The notes: generated from the sequence alone by a model not told the origin. Shown: positions 1 through 7,870, counted from the first letter of the stretch. The stretch: 25,076 nucleotides of DNA from Nitrososphaerota archaeon (GCA_029785685.1 JAFLZE010000007.1:1-25076); one strand, 5' to 3'. Made by a program: numbers and translations.

Positions 1-9
1 TGTTCCTAC

Positions 10-47
10 TGACCCGGACAGGTCAATCCACAGCCTATTCTTATAGG
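10..47. promoter_or_regulatory. Two short inverted repeats upstream of metY
   Basis: Two short dyads lie just upstream of the metY TATA box. The first has arms TGACC (10-14) and GGTCA (21-25) around a 6-nt spacer. The second has arms CCTAT (34-38) and ATAGG (43-47) around a 4-nt spacer. Their position suits a regulator of the methionine operon, but the arms are only 5 bp each and could be chance. Confidence 0.3.
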
Positions 48-63
48 AATATCCGTGTCAGCG

Positions 64-74
64 TATATTATATA
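64..74 (+). promoter_or_regulatory. TATA box of the metY operon
   Basis: The run TATATTATATA is strongly AT-rich against a GC-rich background. Its centre is about 28 nt before the metY ATG at 97. In archaea transcription begins about 25-27 nt from the TATA centre, so the mRNA would be nearly leaderless. No Shine-Dalgarno sequence is visible. Confidence 0.7.
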
Positions 75-87
75 GTGTGAATAGTAG

Positions 88-1395
<1,308 letters not shown>

Positions 1396-1453
1396 AGGGC
1401 ACGCTAGCGTTGACACGGCGCCGTCGCTCCGGCACCCATCGCCCCTTCCAAGC

Positions 1454-1462
1454 TTGAGGATG
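1454..1462 (+). promoter_or_regulatory. Shine-Dalgarno-like sequence of metX
   Basis: A purine-rich TTGAGGATG lies 5-12 nt before the GTG/ATG pair at 1467/1470. It supports a start there and suggests that metX is translated from a longer metY-metX transcript, unlike the leaderless first gene. Confidence 0.45.
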
Positions 1463-1466
1463 AGCC

Positions 1467-2669
1467 GTGATGGAAGGGACTGGCAGCGTAGGGGTCGTGG
1501 AGACAAATTACTTCACGTTCGCTCGGCCCCCTCACGAAATGGTGCTAGAAAGCGGCGAGCGTCTTGGTCCGATAACCCTGGCATACGAAACCTACGGCCG
1601 GCTGGACCAAAACAGGTCAAATGCGATTCTAGTCCTCCACGCCCTTTCAGGCGATGCGCACGCAGCTGGGGTGCACCGAGGGGACAAGGGTGCAGGCTGG
1701 TGGGATGCGATGATAGGGCCCGGGAGAGCCCTCGACACAGACAGATATTTCGTGATATGCTCTAACGTGCTCGGCGGCTGCAGAGGTTCCACCGGGCCCT
1801 CCTCAAAGAACCCAGACACTGGAGAGCCCTACGGGTTGGATTTCCCAATCATATCGATAAAGGACATGGTGGAAGCGCAGCGGCATCTGATCGACCATCT
1901 TGGCATCGAGACGCTCCTTTCGGTGATAGGAGGCTCGAGCGGCGGGATGCAGGCCCTGCAATGGATGGCTTCCTACCCTGAGAGGATACGGTCTGCCATT
2001 CCCATAGCAACGACGCTCAGGCACTCTCCGCAACAGATAGCGCTCAGCGAGGTAGGTCGCCAGGCGATCATGTCCGATCCCGACTGGAAGAGCGGGAGCT
2101 ACCATCTTCACGCCCCGCCCGCGAGGGGCCTCGCCATAGCAAGGATGGTCGGCCACATAACATACATGAGCGACACGTCGATGAAGGGGAAGTTCGGCAG
2201 GCGTCTCAGGGGCGCCAGGAAGCCGGCGAAGTTCAGTCCCGAATTCGAGGTCGAGGGCTATCTCGAATACAGAGGGAGCAACTTCGTCAAGAGGTTCGAC
2301 GCCAACTCATACCTCTACATAACAAAGGCGATGGACCACTTCGACGCGGCAGGTCCAGGGGATGGCGCGAAGGTCTTCCTCGGCATAAAGGCGAAGGTCT
2401 TGGTCCTGGCTTTCAAGTCCGACTGGCTATACCCCCCCTACCAGTCGCAGGAGATTGTAGAGGCGTGCATGTCGGCAGGGGTCGACGTGACCTACTGCGA
2501 GATCCAGTCCGACTACGGGCACGACGCGTTTCTCCTGGAGATCGAGGAAGAATCTGACCTTGTCAGGAACTTCCTCGACAAGGTATTCAACGCGAACGAG
2601 GCGGTAACAGAGCGACCGAGGCGCAGGCGCGCCCACCGTCTGCGAGGAGGCGAAGGCACTCCCGCTTGA
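1467..2669 (+). CDS. metX: Homoserine O-acetyltransferase
   Basis: This 400-aa alpha/beta-hydrolase-fold enzyme transfers an acetyl group from acetyl-CoA to homoserine, the first committed step to methionine. The nucleophile motif is GGSSGGMQALQW with Ser157 (usually GGSMGGMQ). The other triad residues are Asp319 in FKSDWLYP and His352 in YGHDAFLLE. NVLGGCRGSTGPSS at 100-113 is the typical oxyanion-region block. Initiation is at GTG 1467 or the adjacent ATG 1470. The stop overlaps the TTG of the next ORF (TTGA), so translation is probably coupled. The C-terminal 25 residues or so are basic and look non-conserved. Confidence 0.93.
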   Translation: MMEGTGSVGVVETNYFTFARPPHEMVLESGERLGPITLAYETYGRLDQNRSNAILVLHALSGDAHAAGVHRGDKGAGWWDAMIGPGRALDTDRYFVICSNVLGGCRGSTGPSSKNPDTGEPYGLDFPIISIKDMVEAQRHLIDHLGIETLLSVIGGSSGGMQALQWMASYPERIRSAIPIATTLRHSPQQIALSEVGRQAIMSDPDWKSGSYHLHAPPARGLAIARMVGHITYMSDTSMKGKFGRRLRGARKPAKFSPEFEVEGYLEYRGSNFVKRFDANSYLYITKAMDHFDAAGPGDGAKVFLGIKAKVLVLAFKSDWLYPPYQSQEIVEACMSAGVDVTYCEIQSDYGHDAFLLEIEEESDLVRNFLDKVFNANEAVTERPRRRRAHRLRGGEGTPA

Positions 2670-2941
2670 GAAAGAGACGAGTGGCGGTACTCGCCGCCAC
2701 AGGCACGGTCGGCCTGACATATGTGAAGGCGCTGGAGGACCATCCCTATTTCGAGGAAGTCACTGGGCGTGCGAGCGCCGGGACCGTTCCAGGAATGAGC
2801 ATCGTCGTAGGAAGAGTCGGGCGGGGCCTGGATGACAGGTCGCTTCGGCTTACCCTCCTTTCCCACAACGCTGTCAGGGAAGCCGCGGGCTCCGCAATCT
2901 TGACCGCAGAACTGATGCAGAGTAGGGGCCTTCTTGGCTAG
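2666..2941 (+). pseudogene. asd: Internally deleted aspartate-semialdehyde dehydrogenase remnant
   Basis: This 91-aa ORF joins the two ends of aspartate-semialdehyde dehydrogenase. Residues 1-40 match the N-terminus: RRVAVLAATGTVGL is the NADP-binding glycine motif, followed by LEDHPYFEE. Residues 41-91 match the C-terminus: PGMSIVVGRV, then LLSHNAVREAAGSAILTAEL. The full enzyme is about 350 aa, so some 260 residues are missing, including the catalytic cysteine domain and the substrate-binding arginine. The junction is in frame near residue 40. The ORF keeps operon-style overlaps with metX (4 nt) and hom (8 nt). It cannot be catalytic. It is either a natural deletion or an assembly collapse. 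Confidence 0.8.
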
Positions 2942-3944
2942 GGCACTCCGCCTGATCTTGGTGGGCTTCGGGACCGTGGGCCAGACCCTCGCAAGGCAGC
3001 TCCTCGCAAGGCGCGACGAAATCAGTAGGAGAGTGGGGCGAGTACTTGTGGTCGGGGTGGCCGATAGCCGAAGCTCGGCCTCCAACCGAGAAGGCGTGGA
3101 CCTAGCGAAGGTGATTAGGTCCAAGAAGAGAACGGGAAGGGTGGGGGAGCTTGGGACGCCGGAGGCCCTCGAACTGATACGAGAGGTCGACGCCGACGTA
3201 CTCGTCGAGCTCGCTTCGGCAGGGGGGACGGACGGCGAGCCGGGCCTCTCCAGGATTGGTCGTGCGCTGAATTCCGGAATGCACGTCGTTTCGTCTAACA
3301 AGATGCCTCTGGCAGTTGCCTACGCGTTCCTGATGGGAAGGGCCAGAGGCAGGGATCTCGCCTTGAAGTACGGGGCCTGTGTAGGCGGTGGAATCCCATT
3401 CTTCGAGTTCGCAGACGCCTGTACCGCGGCGGACTCGATAAGAAGAATCGACGGAGTGCTGAACGCCACCTCGACGTACGTCCTGACCAGGATGGAGCAA
3501 AAGGGGATCAGTATGGACGAAGCTCTGGCCGAGGCGCAGGGCTTGGGCTACGCGGAAACAGACCCATCAATGGACATCGGCGGGGTGGATGCGGCTTGCA
3601 AGATAGTGATACTTGGCAACCACATCCTTGGGAAGAGTTTTTCGTTGAAGGATGTCAAAGGGATGGATGGAATCGCCGAGGTCACGGCGGCCCGCGTCGG
3701 CGCCACCAAGACAAGAAAGAAGAAGATACGAATGGTGGCCACTGTGGATACGACCCCCAGGGTCTCCCTGGCCGAGCTTCCCCAGACGGACCCACTCGCG
3801 GTCGATGGCCCTGTCCAGGCGGCAAAGTTCCAATGTGTCTCTTCGGGGGCCAAATTCATCGGAGGAGAAGGCGCCGGAGGCCTGTCCACCTCCCTAGCAG
3901 TCCTTCGGGATGTTCTCGCCATTGGAGATCTTGAGAGACGATGA
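2934..3944 (+). CDS. hom: Homoserine dehydrogenase
   Basis: This 336-aa enzyme reduces aspartate semialdehyde to homoserine, the substrate of the upstream metX product. The Rossmann motif VGFGTVGQ is at 10-17. SSNKMPLA at 120-127 contains the conserved lysine (K123). GVLNATSTYVLTRM at 174-187 matches the usual GIxNGTxNYILT block. The substrate/catalytic segment runs from AQGLGYAETDP (201-211) to GVDAACK (217-223), with Asp and Lys preserved. There is no ACT domain, which is usual for the short archaeal form. The TTG start at 2934 overlaps the asd remnant by 8 nt. It looks intact, unlike its two pathway neighbours. Confidence 0.93.
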   Translation: MARALRLILVGFGTVGQTLARQLLARRDEISRRVGRVLVVGVADSRSSASNREGVDLAKVIRSKKRTGRVGELGTPEALELIREVDADVLVELASAGGTDGEPGLSRIGRALNSGMHVVSSNKMPLAVAYAFLMGRARGRDLALKYGACVGGGIPFFEFADACTAADSIRRIDGVLNATSTYVLTRMEQKGISMDEALAEAQGLGYAETDPSMDIGGVDAACKIVILGNHILGKSFSLKDVKGMDGIAEVTAARVGATKTRKKKIRMVATVDTTPRVSLAELPQTDPLAVDGPVQAAKFQCVSSGAKFIGGEGAGGLSTSLAVLRDVLAIGDLERR

Positions 3945-4024
3945 GAGTGACGAAGTTTGGCGAGAGTCTGCTAGCCCGGGACGGGCGAACCGTGGGCGCT
4001 GCCGAGACTGTGAAGTGGTTCTAA
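3941..4024 (+). pseudogene. lysC: N-terminal stub resembling aspartate kinase
   Basis: An ATG overlaps the hom stop (ATGA) and opens a 27-codon frame that ends in TAA. The peptide contains KFGESLLARDGRTV and then AAETVK. This resembles the start of amino-acid kinases of the aspartokinase type (KFGGTSLADG...), with the Lys-Phe-Gly phosphate-binding segment. Aspartokinase is the expected next gene in an aspartate-family operon. Everything after codon 27 is missing, and the following sequence is unrelated. The identification rests on a short stretch and on context. A chance coding overlap is the alternative. Confidence 0.45.
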
Positions 4025-4326
4025 GCGTCGCAGAGGAAGATCTCTCCTATGGCCAAGCGGAACCTTTGACATCGTGCAGAGAGCTGATATCGCCAGCAGG
4101 ATTCGACCCGCGCGGGCGCAGGGTGGGCGTCCCCGACTTCTACCTCCCTGACTTCGGCGTCTACGCGGAGTACTGGGGGCTTGTCGGGGCTGACAGGGGG
4201 TATGAGAAGCGGATGGCGCTAAAGACGGAGAGGTATCTCAGGAACGGGGTCAGGGTGGTGTCCCTCTACCCGGGCGACCTGCGCGACCTCGGCTATGCGC
4301 TCGGGTCCAGATTCGGACGGGTGTAA
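4015..4326 (+). CDS. PD-(D/E)XK-type nuclease-like protein, N-terminally truncated
   Basis: The recognisable part is the C-terminal 70 residues or so: VPDFYLPDFGVYAEYWGL, then KTERYLRNGVRVVSLYPGDL. The D...E-x-W pattern followed by a lysine helix and a VVSLYP strand resembles small archaeal Vsr/restriction-endonuclease-like proteins. The same frame is open back to an ATG at 3910, but that part overlaps hom and the lysC stub and looks like a shadow, so the GTG at 4015 is the better start. The usual N-terminal helix region is not recognisable, and the gene may be a fragment. A second, shorter copy of the C-terminal motif lies at 6686-6826. Confidence 0.5.
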   Translation: MVLSVAEEDLSYGQAEPLTSCRELISPAGFDPRGRRVGVPDFYLPDFGVYAEYWGLVGADRGYEKRMALKTERYLRNGVRVVSLYPGDLRDLGYALGSRFGRV

Positions 4327-4330
4327 GAGA

Positions 4331-4357
4331 TACTCCCGGCAAAGGCGCAATGAACCC
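4331..4357 (+). repeat. 27-bp dispersed repeat, copy A
   Basis: The segment starts TACTCCCGGCAAAGG and continues CGCAATGAACCC. It differs from the copy at 23772-23798 by one base over 27 bp. The four bases before it (GAGA versus GAGG) extend the match. This copy lies 27 bp from the end of the Doc/microprotein operon. Confidence 0.75.
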
Positions 4358-4384
4358 ATGCTCGGCTCATAGGCTAATGTTGGG

Positions 4385-4498
4385 TCAGACCTTGGCCAGC
4401 ATGGCAAGGAGGTCCTTGTTCTTGCTGATGACGCCTTTGGCTATTCGAGTGAACTCCTTGTCCGGTATAGCTTTCGCCGTCTTCAGTTTTTGGGCCAT
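4385..4498 (-). CDS. 37-aa microprotein downstream of Doc, candidate antitoxin
   Basis: The ATG lies 3 nt after the doc stop, so the two genes form a tight toxin-first operon. The product is 37 aa, basic and probably helical. It contains DKEFTRIAKGVISKNKDLL and ends LAMLAKV. This resembles the C-terminal helical tails of short antitoxins, although no family was identified with certainty. Phd antitoxins neutralise Doc with a C-terminal helix of about 20 residues, so a peptide of this size could suffice. It has no room for a DNA-binding domain, so autoregulation would need another protein. Antitoxin function is inferred from position and size only. Confidence 0.5.
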   Translation of the reverse strand: MAQKLKTAKAIPDKEFTRIAKGVISKNKDLLAMLAKV

Positions 4499-4501
4499 CG
4501 G

Positions 4502-4909
4502 CTACCTTCCCATTCCGCGCTCCGTTAAATGCCTTGCTACCCACCTTTCGACTTCAATCTCCGGAATCTTGCCGGATGCAACGCCGATGAGTAGTTCAAA
4601 GGTCTCATCTGCCTGCGGAGCCAGTTCGTAGTCATTGGCCTCCAGGAACGATTCTGCAAGGCCGAAGGCGGTTCGCTTGTTCCCGTTCAGAAATGGATGG
4701 ACAACGATTACGTTGTACAACAGGAAGGCCGCTTTCTTCACGACGGCCTGTCTCCTGGGCAGCCTGTCCCCGATGTCCTTGACGGCATCCAACAGGTAGT
4801 CTAGGTTGGATCTGCTGACGAACCCTCGCTCTCCACCCGAGGCCCTGATGGTCAGGTCATAGAGCTCCGAGACCTGGTCTGCCGATGGGTACTTGATTTC
4901 CTCGCTCAA
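4502..4909 (-). CDS. doc: Doc-family (Fic-fold) toxin
   Basis: This 135-aa protein matches the length of Doc, the short Fic-fold kinase that phosphorylates elongation factor EF-Tu (in archaea it would be aEF1A). The signature HPFLNGNKRT at 71-80 supplies the catalytic histidine and the phosphate-binding Asn-Lys-Arg. Residues 30-45 (FVSRSNLDYLLDAV) and 66-70 are typical of the family. The start is the TTG at 4909, because the frame begins SEEIKYPSADQV and a TATA-like element lies at 4941-4948. There is no recognisable Phd or AbrB gene upstream. The only partner is the 37-aa ORF downstream. Function as a toxin is inferred from family. Confidence 0.85.
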   Translation of the reverse strand: MSEEIKYPSADQVSELYDLTIRASGGERGFVSRSNLDYLLDAVKDIGDRLPRRQAVVKKAAFLLYNVIVVHPFLNGNKRTAFGLAESFLEANDYELAPQADETFELLIGVASGKIPEIEVERWVARHLTERGMGR

Positions 4910-4940
4910 TCTTCGCAGCGCCTTCTATGACGTATCAGAG

Positions 4941-4948
4941 ATTTAAGA
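4941..4948 (-). promoter_or_regulatory. TATA-like element upstream of doc
   Basis: On the minus strand this reads TCTTAAAT. Its centre is about 35 nt before the TTG start of doc, so transcription would begin a few bases upstream of the codon. It is a modest match to an archaeal TATA box. Confidence 0.4.
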
Positions 4949-5016
4949 CCCCATCAACCCATCCCGCGACGAAACTACTGGGATATGGTATACCCGGCGG
5001 AATCGCAAAGAACCTT

Positions 5017-5173
5017 CTATCCGGGGGCTAGAAGCGCCTCCAGGAAGTACTCCGGGAATAGCTCCCTGTGTCTTCCCACGAACCACGGGAAGTTCGAGTC
5101 GAGCACATAGGTGACCGCGTGGTCGGTGTCGCTCCTTATGCTGCGCCCTGTGCGCCATCTTTGCCAGGAGCAC
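5017..5173 (-). pseudogene. C-terminal remnant of an XPD/DinG-type helicase
   Basis: On the minus strand the frame encodes GRSIRSDTDHAVTYVLDSNF, then a segment ending YFLEALLAPG. This matches helicase motif VI (QxxGRxIRS...D.A...LD.RF) and the C-terminus of the Rad3/XPD/DinG superfamily-2 helicases. Directly upstream the matching residues LLAKMA occur in another frame, so a frameshift lies near 5150. Nothing recognisable of the remaining 500 or more residues precedes it. It is a dead fragment, probably left by a deletion or insertion in this accessory region. Confidence 0.65.
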
Positions 5174-5351
5174 TTCTTTCCGCGTTTCATTCGTTCCCGG
5201 TGCATAGAGGTTGGATGGCAGCTTCTAGACCTTAAGAGGGCACCGGCAGAGCGCGCACACTTTCATCTTTCCCATCACGACTGCGCTTCTTCGACCACTT
5301 TCAACGGCTATACGGCTGCCTTCATCACCTCCATCCGAGAGGCAGTCGCGC

Positions 5352-6629
5352 TTGCTCATCGAGCTGCGAATAAGGCCGGGGGACTACTGGCTGAGGTCGA
5401 TACTCAAGGCCGTCAGACTGGAGGGCCTGGTGCGACACGGAAAGGTCCACAGGGTACCTCACCTGTCGCTGTACGGCAATGCCCGGGTTCCCCCCGGGGG
5501 ATGGCCAGAACTGAGGTACAGGGTTGCGGAGCTCTGCAGCAAGTACAGGACACTGCCCTACCTCGTCGACGACTACGATTCTCGCATGACCGACGAGGGC
5601 AAGGTCGTAGCCTTCAGGGTGGTCCATTCCAACGTGTTGAAGACGTTCAGGCGGGACCTGGTAAGGTCCCTCGGCGGACGTTTCCCCAGCGAAAAGGCCT
5701 ACGATTCCGAAGACGTCGACCCGTGGTTCCACATCACCGTGGCTCACAAGCTCCCGGACCACGAGTTCGAGCGGGTCTGGGCATATCTCCATGAAAGGGA
5801 GTCAAGGGACAGACCTTCGAAGGCAAGGAGGCTGCACGTGAACAAGTACAGGCCCTACCAGCCCCTGAACGGCCTCAGAGTCACCATACTCAACGATGTC
5901 GGCAGGATCGACAGGGAGTACGACCTGGGTCGGCAGAAGTTCCTGACCCGGGAGGAGGCGCTGAGCAGGCACGGCTGGTGCGGGACGTACAAGGCTTACA
6001 GGATAAGCAGAGGGGTCGAGCTCACGGGACCCCAATTCTCCCGCACCCCGGAGCCGGAGACTTACTTCATCAGCGACTTGCACCTTGACCACGGTAACAT
6101 CATCAGGTACTGTTCGAGGCCTTTCTGCAGCGTGCAGGGGATGAACAGGGTCCTCGTAAACAACTGGAACTCCACGGTCCGGGACATGGACAGGGTCTAC
6201 TTCCTGGGGGACCTGACTTTCGGGAGGGAACACAGGCCGGACAGATACTGGTGGAACGGGCTGAAGGGAGACAAGGTCTTCGTCAAGGGAAACCATCAGG
6301 ACTCCACCGTGCCTGGGGTCCTCAGCTCGAAGTTCAGCGTCCCCGACGGGAGGGAAGGGGAGACGCGCTTCGTGGCCGTCCATGACCCCAGGGAGATGCA
6401 AAACGACCTCCGGGGGTGGGTAGAGAAGAACAACGCCTGGATAATCCACGGACACCATCACAATAACGACCTGAGGAACCACCCATTCATCGAGGGCGAG
6501 AGAAGAATGATCAACGTCAGCGCCGAAGTGGTGGATTACAAGCCAGTGAGCCTGACCCTGCTGATGTCGCTAGGTTTGAATGGCATACAGAAGATGGACA
6601 CAATTACAAGCGTCCCTGAAAGGCTGTGA
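5352..6629 (+). CDS. Fused 2H phosphoesterase and calcineurin-like metallophosphoesterase
   Basis: This 425-aa protein has two phosphoesterase domains. Residues 1-165 form a 2H phosphoesterase (LigT/cyclic phosphodiesterase type), with the two signature tetrapeptides HLSL at 37-40 and HITV at 127-130. Residues 236-400 form a calcineurin-like domain, with SDLHLDHGN (241-249), GD (286-287), GNH (313-315) and GHHH (367-370), which together give the usual two-metal site. Residues 165-235 are a linker. 2H enzymes act on 2',3'-cyclic or 2'-5' phosphodiesters, and metallophosphoesterases remove or cleave phosphates. A role in RNA-end processing or cyclic-nucleotide degradation is therefore plausible but unproven. 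The TTG start at 5352 has no clear ribosome site. Confidence 0.8.
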   Translation: MLIELRIRPGDYWLRSILKAVRLEGLVRHGKVHRVPHLSLYGNARVPPGGWPELRYRVAELCSKYRTLPYLVDDYDSRMTDEGKVVAFRVVHSNVLKTFRRDLVRSLGGRFPSEKAYDSEDVDPWFHITVAHKLPDHEFERVWAYLHERESRDRPSKARRLHVNKYRPYQPLNGLRVTILNDVGRIDREYDLGRQKFLTREEALSRHGWCGTYKAYRISRGVELTGPQFSRTPEPETYFISDLHLDHGNIIRYCSRPFCSVQGMNRVLVNNWNSTVRDMDRVYFLGDLTFGREHRPDRYWWNGLKGDKVFVKGNHQDSTVPGVLSSKFSVPDGREGETRFVAVHDPREMQNDLRGWVEKNNAWIIHGHHHNNDLRNHPFIEGERRMINVSAEVVDYKPVSLTLLMSLGLNGIQKMDTITSVPERL

Positions 6630-6685
6630 CACCTGCCGCGGTAGAAACAGCCGAGCTCAAAGCCAGGTCGAGGTAGGAGAGGAGC

Positions 6686-6826
6686 ATGCGGTGGAAGATA
6701 GAGCAGTATCGCAGGAACGGGGTAAAGTTAGTCTCGCTGTATCCGACCGAGCTCAGCAGCCTCTGCACGGACTCTTCAGTTGGCGGCTTGCGGAACTTCA
6801 GTGTCATCCGGACTCTGGGCTATTAG
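6686..6826 (+). pseudogene. Fragment of the same nuclease-like family as 4015-4326
   Basis: A 46-codon frame begins MRWKIEQYRRNGVKLVSLYP and then TELSSL. It aligns with the KTERYLRNGVRVVSLYPGDL segment of the gene at 4015-4326. A stop codon lies just upstream in frame, and the acidic PDFYLP...EYWG core is missing. It is a C-terminal relic rather than a working gene. Two relics of one family about 2.4 kb apart suggest an old duplication or two insertions. Confidence 0.55.
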
Positions 6827-6872
6827 AGAGCCCGGGGGATTTAACACCCGATGATTAGAGCCCAGATATAGG

Positions 6873-6948
6873 GGCCCTGGGTGGGATTTGAACCCACGAT
6901 CGAGAGGTCCACAGCCTCCAATGCTAACCAAGCTGCACCACCAGGGCC
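6873..6948 (-). tRNA. tRNA-His (anticodon GTG)
   Basis: The minus strand folds into a full cloverleaf. The acceptor is GCCCTGG/CCAGGGC, the D stem GTGC/GCAT, and the anticodon stem GGAGG/CCTCT with loop CTGTGGA. The T arm is GTGGG/CCCAC with loop TTCAAAT. The loop gives anticodon GTG. A G at position -1 opposite C73 is encoded, the hallmark of tRNA-His. There is no intron, and the 3' CCA is not encoded. The 3' end faces the accessory stretch at 4015-6872, and tRNA 3' ends are common integration sites. Confidence 0.95.
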
Positions 6949-6975
6949 ACAGGGTGCGGCAGGGCGGCCGACCGT

Positions 6976-6989
6976 CTTTATGTCTTAAG
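6976..6989 (-). promoter_or_regulatory. TATA region between tRNA-His and birA
   Basis: On the minus strand this reads CTTAAGACATAAAG, centred about 34 nt before the tRNA 5' end. The same AT-rich block read forward (CTTTATGTCTTAAG) could also serve birA, which would then have a leader of about 30 nt or more. Confidence 0.4.
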
Positions 6990-7039
6990 TCGTTCCCCTC
7001 AGGATTGAGCACAAAGCATATCGGAGCGTAGCGCCGGCG

Positions 7040-7786
7040 GTGGCCATGGTTCGCTGGTCGTTCACGGAACTCGACTCCGTGGGCTCTACACAACAAGTGG
7101 CGAGAGAGCGTGCTGCCAAGGGGGCTCCTGAGGGGACGACCATAGTGGCGAGAGTCCAGACATCAGGGACAGGCCGCCTCGGGAGGACCTGGGTCTCCCC
7201 TGCCGGCGGCTTGTACATGTCATTCATCCTGCGCCCCAACGGACTCTCCCGACCTGAGCTCGTCGCCTTGGTCGCCGCGGCCGCTACTGTCAACGGAATC
7301 AAAAGCGCGACGGGCCTAAAGTCAAGAGTCAGGTGGCCGAACGACATCACATTGGGGGCAAGGAAGCTTGGCGGGATAATCGCGGAGGCCGCGTCGCACG
7401 GGGCTGAGGTGGACTGGATCGTCGTCGGGATCGGGGTAAACTGCAACGCACCTCCATCCAAGATGGCAGGAGTCGAGGCCGAGTCGACGAGCATCACCCG
7501 AGAGCTGGGGAGGGACGTCGCGATACCGAACGTCATGCATTCAATCCTGGGCTCGTTCTCATCCATGTACGAACGCTGGAAGTCGGGCGAAGACCTCCAG
7601 GGGGAGTGGGCGAGCCAGGTCGGAACCATAGGGAATGAGGTCTTGATCAAGCTGAAAACAGGAGAAAACCCGTTTACATGCGTCGCCGAGGATATCGACG
7701 CCGAGGGGAACCTAGTCGTCTCCTTCGAGGGCGAATCGATAGCTGTCAGCGCGAGGGACCTCGAGTGGCTCCGGGAGAGGGCTTAG
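7040..7786 (+). CDS. birA: Biotin-[acetyl-CoA-carboxylase] ligase
   Basis: This 248-aa enzyme activates biotin with ATP and attaches it to the lysine of the biotin carrier protein. GTGRLGRTW at 43-51 is the biotinyl-AMP binding loop (usually GRGRxGRxW). RWPND at 98-102 and RKLGGIIAE at 108-116 supply the catalytic lysine region. VGIGVNCN follows. The C-terminal SH3-like domain covers about 198-248. There is no N-terminal helix-turn-helix, so it is a plain ligase and not a repressor like E. coli BirA. The start is GTG 7040 or ATG 7046. The carboxylase genes follow at once, and the BCCP among them is the obvious substrate. Confidence 0.93.
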   Translation: MAMVRWSFTELDSVGSTQQVARERAAKGAPEGTTIVARVQTSGTGRLGRTWVSPAGGLYMSFILRPNGLSRPELVALVAAAATVNGIKSATGLKSRVRWPNDITLGARKLGGIIAEAASHGAEVDWIVVGIGVNCNAPPSKMAGVEAESTSITRELGRDVAIPNVMHSILGSFSSMYERWKSGEDLQGEWASQVGTIGNEVLIKLKTGENPFTCVAEDIDAEGNLVVSFEGESIAVSARDLEWLRERA

Positions 7787-7841
7787 CGGTTCGTCAATCG
7801 GCTACGAAGCTCGGATCCTTGCTTCCTTCCGGCTCCACGCT

Positions 7842-7849
7842 TTTAACAG
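7842..7849 (+). promoter_or_regulatory. TATA-like element of pccB
   Basis: The block CTTTTAAC is centred about 26 nt before the TTG at 7871. This fits a leaderless transcript starting at the TTG and supports that codon as the start. It also implies that pccB-accC-BCCP has its own promoter, separate from birA. Confidence 0.5.
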
Positions 7850-7870
7850 CCGGGGCGAAGAGAGCCAGAA

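Noticed and set aside
2513..3301. Minus-strand frame of 262 codons opposite metX, asd' and hom
   Set aside because: It is a Ser/Arg-rich shadow of conserved coding sequence.
5111..5794. Plus-strand frame of 227 codons overlapping the phosphoesterase
   Set aside because: It shares most of its length with the clearly conserved 2H domain in another frame and also covers the helicase relic in antisense.
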